From Nitrospira lenta (lineage in GTDB: Bacteria > Nitrospirota > Nitrospiria > Nitrospirales > Nitrospiraceae): DNA of 64,000 nt. Position 1 is the first letter of the stretch, and the number at the start of each line of letters is the position of its first letter. Under the pieces are notes generated by a model. The model did no database searches. It was not told the origin of the DNA and was given only the letters and a program-made list of their open reading frames with translations. Made by a program: the position numbers and the translations under genes. Positions 60,252 through 64,000 of this stretch are shown in pieces. The stretch spans positions 53,829-117,828 of the forward strand of contig CAMBDY010000003.1 in the NCBI GenBank assembly GCA_945865525.1, given 5' to 3'.

Positions 60252-60884
60252 TTATTGTGTGAGATATCGAGCCGTCACCTGTTTGGCAAACGCGGGCGCA
60301 TCACTATGCACAGTGGCAAGAGTCTGAATCGTGCCAAGCATCGCGGCTTCTTCCTCGGGGCCACGGTGCAATAATCCCACGAGCGCCCCATAGGTCTCTC
60401 CGCCTCCCTGACTTAAATTCATCATGAGGCTCGTATAGTTGCTAATGATGAAGCTCTCTGCTTTGGCATGTGTACTGGGCCATGTGAAGCGTTCAAGCCT
60501 GCTCACTTTCACGGGGGTGAGCGTCACAAAGTACTGGCTAGGCTGATACTCATCCACGGAACCATTAATGGCGTCAGTCGTTGATCCAATAAATCCACCG
60601 GCTACAATATTGCCCCAGAACCACGAGTCCAGCTGTGTCGTTAGTGCCATTGTAATCGGTGTATATCCGTCTTTAGAGAAAACCGCTGCTTGCCCAGTTT
60701 TCTTATCGAGTCGCACTGTTAGCGGCGTCTTGCCAAGAACTCGGCCCCCAACCGTAACTGTCACCTCCTCAGGACTCGACTGAAATGACATTTCCTGTGA
60801 ATTGCCGTGCATGATTGAGGCGCATCCTGGGCCCATAGCGAGAAAAACCAGGCCCACGAAAAGCATGAGATTATTACGCGTCAT
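60252..60884 (-). CDS. PEGA-domain-like lipoprotein, 210 aa
   Basis: Predicted lipoprotein: hydrophobic N-terminus and lipobox AMGPGC near residue 21. A PEGA-like beta segment follows (VTVGGRVLGKTPLTVRLDKKTGQAAVFSKDGY), then TDAINGSVDEYQPSQYFVTLTPVK and a C-terminal helix. Such proteins are common in surface or envelope stress systems. Single gene between two intergenic regions. Confidence 0.78.
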   Translation of the reverse strand: MTRNNLMLFVGLVFLAMGPGCASIMHGNSQEMSFQSSPEEVTVTVGGRVLGKTPLTVRLDKKTGQAAVFSKDGYTPITMALTTQLDSWFWGNIVAGGFIGSTTDAINGSVDEYQPSQYFVTLTPVKVSRLERFTWPSTHAKAESFIISNYTSLMMNLSQGGGETYGALVGLLHRGPEEEAAMLGTIQTLATVHSDAPAFAKQVTARYLTQ

Positions 60885-61205
60885 GGCACCCTCCTTAGTT
60901 GATGGTGATAAGTAATGGCCTCAGGATTTGTCCACTTATTCTTGTCCTGGTTGAAACGTAATGAATGTGCCAGATGCACCAGGCCTAAACAGCTCAAACT
61001 TCCCGCGAATTAGGAGTGGCGTTGTAAAGAGACTCGCTGGACGTGGCGGTCATCCACCACCATAGGCTGGAAGCCACCAGCCGCAAGATTCGAATGAGAA
61101 GCGCGATGTCCCTTTGCTGATGGTTACCAAAGGCGATAAAGATAGGCGGTTGTGGCGAGTAGGAAAAGAGTGGATGGGCTGATTATGAGGATCTACATAT
61201 TGTCC

Positions 61206-61244
61206 ATCCTCATCGAAACGGGTCGGGGCGGCGCTCCGTATGGT
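61206..61244. repeat. Degenerate direct repeat, copy 1
   Basis: atcctcatcgaaacgggtcg followed by gggcggcgctccgtatggt; matches 63962-64000 (atcctcatcgaagcagatca then ggacagcgcgccgtaggat) at 30 of 39 positions, most differences being A/G transitions. Family or function unknown. Confidence 0.4.
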
Positions 61245-61413
61245 TATCGTGCACGGATTGTGACCCACCTCTAATTTCATAGGCGCCTCCACGAGTGGGA
61301 GAAACATGAAACTGGATGTCAACATATCTGACACCCAGTGATATACTACTCCTAACTCAGTATCGGTACAACCGACGGCAGCCCAGCCGTACTCGTCGGG
61401 TTCCCTTTCTGTG

Positions 61414-61444
61414 GCCCCGCCCTGCCGAGAATAGGCCCCCCCTG
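61414..61444. repeat. Degenerate repeat, right copy (CCCGCC-TGCCGA-AATAG-CCCCC)
   Basis: See left copy at 56043-56072. Followed by a C/G-rich stretch (CCTGTCGGGGTTGTCCCCCC). The pair flanks the accessory block, which is why it is recorded. Confidence 0.35.
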
Positions 61445-61652
61445 TCGGGGTTGTCCCCCCCTTCTTCCTGGCCCAAACAATGAATTTCTTTGTGGTGTCA
61501 ATACCGTGTCAGCCACGTGAGCAACCCCAGCTCAATCGAAACAAGGAGAGGCGAAGAGAGACGAAGAGACGCGAAGGTGATTTGTGCGGCCTGGTGTGGG
61601 AAAGAGGGACTCCCCCCAGTCTTTCGACCACTTAGGGAGCCCCTCCATTCTA

Positions 61653-61699
61653 CACTCTTAATCAGCGGGCCGTAGGTTCAACCCCTACACGGCCCACCA
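61653..61699 (+). tRNA. 3' half of a tRNA-Lys (anticodon CTT) - fragment
   Basis: The segment runs from the anticodon loop (CTCTTAA, anticodon CTT) through TCAGC, then a T-arm GTAGG/CCTAC with loop TTCAACC, an acceptor 3' strand ACGGCCC, discriminator A and CCA. No 5' half exists upstream. A partial tRNA of this kind is typical of the attachment site of an integrated element or of a deleted tRNA. It marks the right edge of the accessory block. Confidence 0.75.
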
Positions 61700-61784
61700 A
61701 AACTCCTCTCTACGTCCTCTATTCCCACTCATCCTTCCCCGTGCAATCCTGGACGGACAGACGGGCCAAGTCTATGCAGCCGGA

Positions 61785-62807
61785 TTAGAACTGCCACTGA
61801 AGGCCGAGTGACGTATTCGTATTCAAAAAGTCACGTGCGGCAGCAGTCGACGAGCGCTGAGTCCGCTGAAATCCAAGCGTGATGGCCGCCACAGGATTCA
61901 CCTCATAGCGCAGCTCCGCAGACCCCTGATGCGTTGTATCGACCACGCCTCGATGCGAATCCCCGACAAGCTCGCTGGTAAAGAGTTTCTGTCTGTAGCC
62001 ATAGCCAGCGGTCAGGGACAGGGCGGGGCTCACCCAGGCCGTGGCCCCGAGGGACGCAAAATGCTGGCGATAGGAGACATCGTCCTTGAATTCGACCTCC
62101 TGCCGCCCATCCGCTAGTCCTCGCTCGTAGAGATAGATTGTCGTCAGCCTCAGCCAAGAGTTGACGGCCCACTCCAGTTGCGGCCCCGACGTCCAAAACG
62201 TCGTATCCCGCTCGGCAAACGCCTCGTTGAACTGGCGAAGGCCGTAGCGGCCGACCAGCGTGGCGGTGAACAACTCGGTGAGACGGCGCTCCAGTTGCAC
62301 CCGCCAAATGTGGGATGTTACCCGCTCCTCCTCTTCTAATCGCTGGCCGGTGCGTCGCTCATTGTTGTGCCCCAAAAAGAGATTCGGCACATAGCGATAG
62401 CGGAGCAGGAGGGACGTCTCGGGATCGAGCGTCTGCTTCACTTGCATCCGGTAGTTTCCGTGATTGAAGATGGGATTATCGGTGAAGATGGCCCCCTGTG
62501 CTTTCAACGAGACTTCGGTCGAACCGAGATTTGTAGGGGAAGAGATATGGCGGACATCCAGAGAGGGCTCCCAGACAAAGTCACCTAGCTTCTTCACCGA
62601 CACGCTGGTCGGTTGACTAGGATCCTCGCTCACCGTCATCCGTTTGGCCGACGAATGTTCGAAGACGTTGTCCGTGTAGAGGACCTTGGTCTCTGCGATG
62701 GCCGACCAGTCGGCCATCGCCTCGCACGGCGCGAAGAGCAGCGCACTGAATACTAGGAAGGAGCGACCTCGAAGAATCAGACGGCCTAACCCCCTCCCCT
62801 GGGTCAC
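61785..62807 (-). CDS. Outer membrane beta-barrel protein, 340 aa
   Basis: N-terminal signal (residues about 10-30, FLVFSALLFAPCEAMA), then alternating hydrophobic strands with aromatic girdle residues and many Arg/Gly turns, ending in LNTNTSLGLQWQF with a C-terminal Phe as BAM-dependent barrels require. About ten to fourteen strands expected. No catalytic motif; may be a channel or adhesion barrel. Start chosen at GTG 62807, overlapping the upstream cytochrome stop (TGA/GTGA), rather than ATG 62846. Transcribed with the cytochrome. Confidence 0.72.
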   Translation of the reverse strand: MTQGRGLGRLILRGRSFLVFSALLFAPCEAMADWSAIAETKVLYTDNVFEHSSAKRMTVSEDPSQPTSVSVKKLGDFVWEPSLDVRHISSPTNLGSTEVSLKAQGAIFTDNPIFNHGNYRMQVKQTLDPETSLLLRYRYVPNLFLGHNNERRTGQRLEEEERVTSHIWRVQLERRLTELFTATLVGRYGLRQFNEAFAERDTTFWTSGPQLEWAVNSWLRLTTIYLYERGLADGRQEVEFKDDVSYRQHFASLGATAWVSPALSLTAGYGYRQKLFTSELVGDSHRGVVDTTHQGSAELRYEVNPVAAITLGFQRTQRSSTAAARDFLNTNTSLGLQWQF

Positions 62808-63256
62808 GGACGACCAAACGACCGGACGTACAGCAGCACCTGCCACGCTTCTTCTTCAGTGAGGACCAGAGGAATAAAGGAAGCCATCGCCGTGCCCTTG
62901 CTGCCGTTCTTCAAAATCCAGTACAGTTCGCCATCCGTTCGAACGGCTTGCCAATCCTTATCGGTGAAATTCCTCGGGAGGGGGCCCTTCAGACTCCCCG
63001 GCGCAATATCGCCTCCCAGCCCCTTCCCGTCGATCCCATGACAAACCTTGCAAAAAGCTTTCCCTTCGAACAATGTCTTGCCCTTGGCAATCATCGCGTC
63101 GCTGACAGGCAGGGGATTGGTCACGGCACGGGCCGCTTCGAGCTGATCGCGGGGCACACGCGGGCGAAGGATGGCCTGACTTGCCCCCCACGAGAGAGGC
63201 CCAGCTTGGAGGAGGAGCGCACCAACGACCACACCCGTCCGAAAACAACTATTCAC
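62804..63256 (-). CDS. Monohaem cytochrome c (class I), secreted
   Basis: 150 residues with a signal peptide (VVVGALLLQAG) and a single CKVCH haem motif near residue 68, followed by DGKGLGG and a C-terminal Met region (ASFIPLVLTEEEA). It would sit in the periplasm as an electron carrier, plausibly for a partner oxidase or reductase not in the window. Coupled by overlap to the beta-barrel gene downstream. Confidence 0.88.
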   Translation of the reverse strand: MNSCFRTGVVVGALLLQAGPLSWGASQAILRPRVPRDQLEAARAVTNPLPVSDAMIAKGKTLFEGKAFCKVCHGIDGKGLGGDIAPGSLKGPLPRNFTDKDWQAVRTDGELYWILKNGSKGTAMASFIPLVLTEEEAWQVLLYVRSFGRP

Positions 63257-63284
63257 GTGTCATCCATCCCCTGACAGGAATGCC

Positions 63285-63315
63285 GAGCAGGGAGGACCTC
63301 GACGCCTCCCTGCTC
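63285..63315. terminator. Inverted repeat between cytochrome and DUF1264 gene
   Basis: Perfect 11-bp stem gagcagggagg / cctccctgctc with a 9-base loop, in the gap after the DUF1264 stop codon. No strong T-run; could be a terminator or regulatory hairpin. Confidence 0.5.
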
Positions 63316-63338
63316 ACAATGCGCCTCAATGAAACCGG

Positions 63339-63884
63339 CTACTTGCCCGCTTTCTCTGCCTGCCGATGCTTGTGCCCGACTGACTGAGGGTGGCCAACCG
63401 CACCGGTCGGCGCCTTGGCTCCATCCGGCCAAAGGTGGAAGATGATCCCGTCCGTCTGAGCTGCAATCGCCGCGACTTCCTTCGCTTGCGCCTCCGGCAT
63501 ATCCAGAATCTGCACGCGGCCCGTGGCAATCTCGACCTCGTGGTCATGATAGTACTTGTTCCAGGCTTTCAGCGGCACATGGGCGCGCGAGACGGACTTG
63601 GCCACAAAATACTCGACATCCGTGAGCCGTGCGTTGGGCTCGGTCGATTCAAATAATAAACATTGGAGGACTTCCGGAGAGATCCCTTTACAATAATGAT
63701 GATAAGGGCCATGCACCGTGCCATCTTCAAATTTGTGCGGGGCCATCACATGAATATTGAACCCATCGGCCGGGCCCGGCTTCTTCTCCGCTGCCGGAGC
63801 CGCAGCGCTGCCCTGGGCTAGGGCCGTTCCCATTGTGAAGATAGAAAAACTCAGCACCGATGCGATGCTTAATGCTCGGATCAT
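63339..63884 (-). CDS. DUF1264 (OBAP-like) secreted protein, 181 aa
   Basis: N-terminal signal peptide with cleavage near AQGSAAAP, then the DUF1264 pattern HHYCKGISPEVLQCLLFES, NARLTDVEYFVAKSV, LKAWNKYYHDHEVEIATGRVQ. The family (oil-body associated-like in plants, widespread in bacteria) has no firm function. 181 residues, complete. Upstream of the cytochrome and beta-barrel genes; probably co-transcribed. Confidence 0.85.
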   Translation of the reverse strand: MIRALSIASVLSFSIFTMGTALAQGSAAAPAAEKKPGPADGFNIHVMAPHKFEDGTVHGPYHHYCKGISPEVLQCLLFESTEPNARLTDVEYFVAKSVSRAHVPLKAWNKYYHDHEVEIATGRVQILDMPEAQAKEVAAIAAQTDGIIFHLWPDGAKAPTGAVGHPQSVGHKHRQAEKAGK

Positions 63885-63961
63885 GAGGACCTCCTGGGTT
63901 AGGGTTGAAACCTGTGACTGGCCGTGAGAGACACCTCGGCTTAAAAGGATTCACTTTGGAT

Positions 63962-64000
63962 ATCCTCATCGAAGCAGATCAGGACAGCGCGCCGTAGGAT
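63962..64000. repeat. Degenerate direct repeat, copy 2 (truncated by window end)
   Basis: Matches 61206-61244 at 30 of 39 positions and runs to the end of the window, so its true extent is unknown. Confidence 0.4.

Larger units (their letters stand above)
60885..61652. other. Long intergenic region with repeat, C-rich motifs and no supported gene
   Basis: About 770 bases. A 94-codon minus-strand frame (61050-61334) has no ribosome binding site and no motif and is rejected. Contains a degenerate repeat copy at 61206-61244 (second copy at 63962-64000) and a C-rich segment at 61414-61444 matching 56043-56072. Nothing else recognised. Confidence 0.55.

Noticed and set aside
61050..61334. Minus-strand frame of 94 codons
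   Set aside because: No start signal, low complexity and overlapping the degenerate repeat; not convincing.

Overview
The window is a gene-dense chromosomal segment (no plasmid, phage or CRISPR backbone) whose gene set, moderate GC content and operon layout fit a Nitrospira-like member of the Nitrospirota. This taxonomic reading is an inference from content: an aromatic amino acid operon fused to cmk-plsC-rpsA-sppA-ihf, non-photosynthetic proteins built from PCP_red (protochlorophyllide-reductase) repeats, an archaeal-type PheRS, and large numbers of small conserved proteins I cannot name.

Layout. 1-2.5 kb: end of gpmA, ttcA, msrA and a tRNA-Arg. 2.6-4.8 kb: an AT-rich accessory stretch with a small methyltransferase bracketed by a duplicated tRNA end, a tandem pair of tiny membrane proteins and a secreted Cys-repeat peptide. 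5.1-8.2 kb (minus): aroE-aroK and trmI-SDR. 8.6-12.8 kb (plus): sigma-70 factor, HtrA-like protease coupled to lipB, two small proteins. 13-15.6 kb (minus): D,D-carboxypeptidase and an FG-GAP lipoprotein. 16.4-27.3 kb (minus): one long directon pheA-hisC-aroF-tyrA-aroA-cmk-plsC-rpsA-sppA-ihf-PCP_red protein. 27.5-30.2 kb: yebC-ruvA-(broken gene)-ruvB. 30.6-32.3 kb: mrp plus a second PCP_red protein. 33.2-41 kb: assimilatory sulfate reduction (Rrf2 regulator, sulfite reductase-TusA fusion, cysH, TrpD-like gene, cysD, cysNC). 41.4-45.8 kb (plus): Fis-type protein, HU, tRNA-Val, thrS-infC-rpmI-rplT. 45.9-52.3 kb (minus): archaeal-type pheS-pheT, rpe, rsmB, fmt. 52.3-56 kb: initiator tRNA, DUF2726 protein, anmK, helicase-like protein, tRNA-Leu. 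56-61.7 kb: an accessory block between tRNA-Leu and a tRNA-Lys 3' fragment, carrying a carbamoyltransferase / SxtJ / DUF5989 / SGNH-hydrolase cassette with a broken SDR. 61.8-63.9 kb: outer-membrane barrel, cytochrome c and a DUF1264 protein.

How the parts work together. Shikimate, chorismate and Phe/Tyr synthesis are split between the aroEK pair and the long aroF/A-tyrA-pheA directon. Sulfate is activated by CysDN, reduced by a 4Fe-4S APS reductase and then by a siroheme reductase, so the degenerate APS kinase domain of CysNC is not needed for flux. Translation genes (initiation factor, ribosomal proteins, Thr/Phe tRNA synthetases, fMet tRNA with its formylase) cluster at 42-52 kb. The least explained content is the PCP_red proteins with Mrp, the carbamoyltransferase cassette, the truncated helicase-like protein, the stop-interrupted gene between ruvA and ruvB, and a ~110-150 bp intergenic repeat family.
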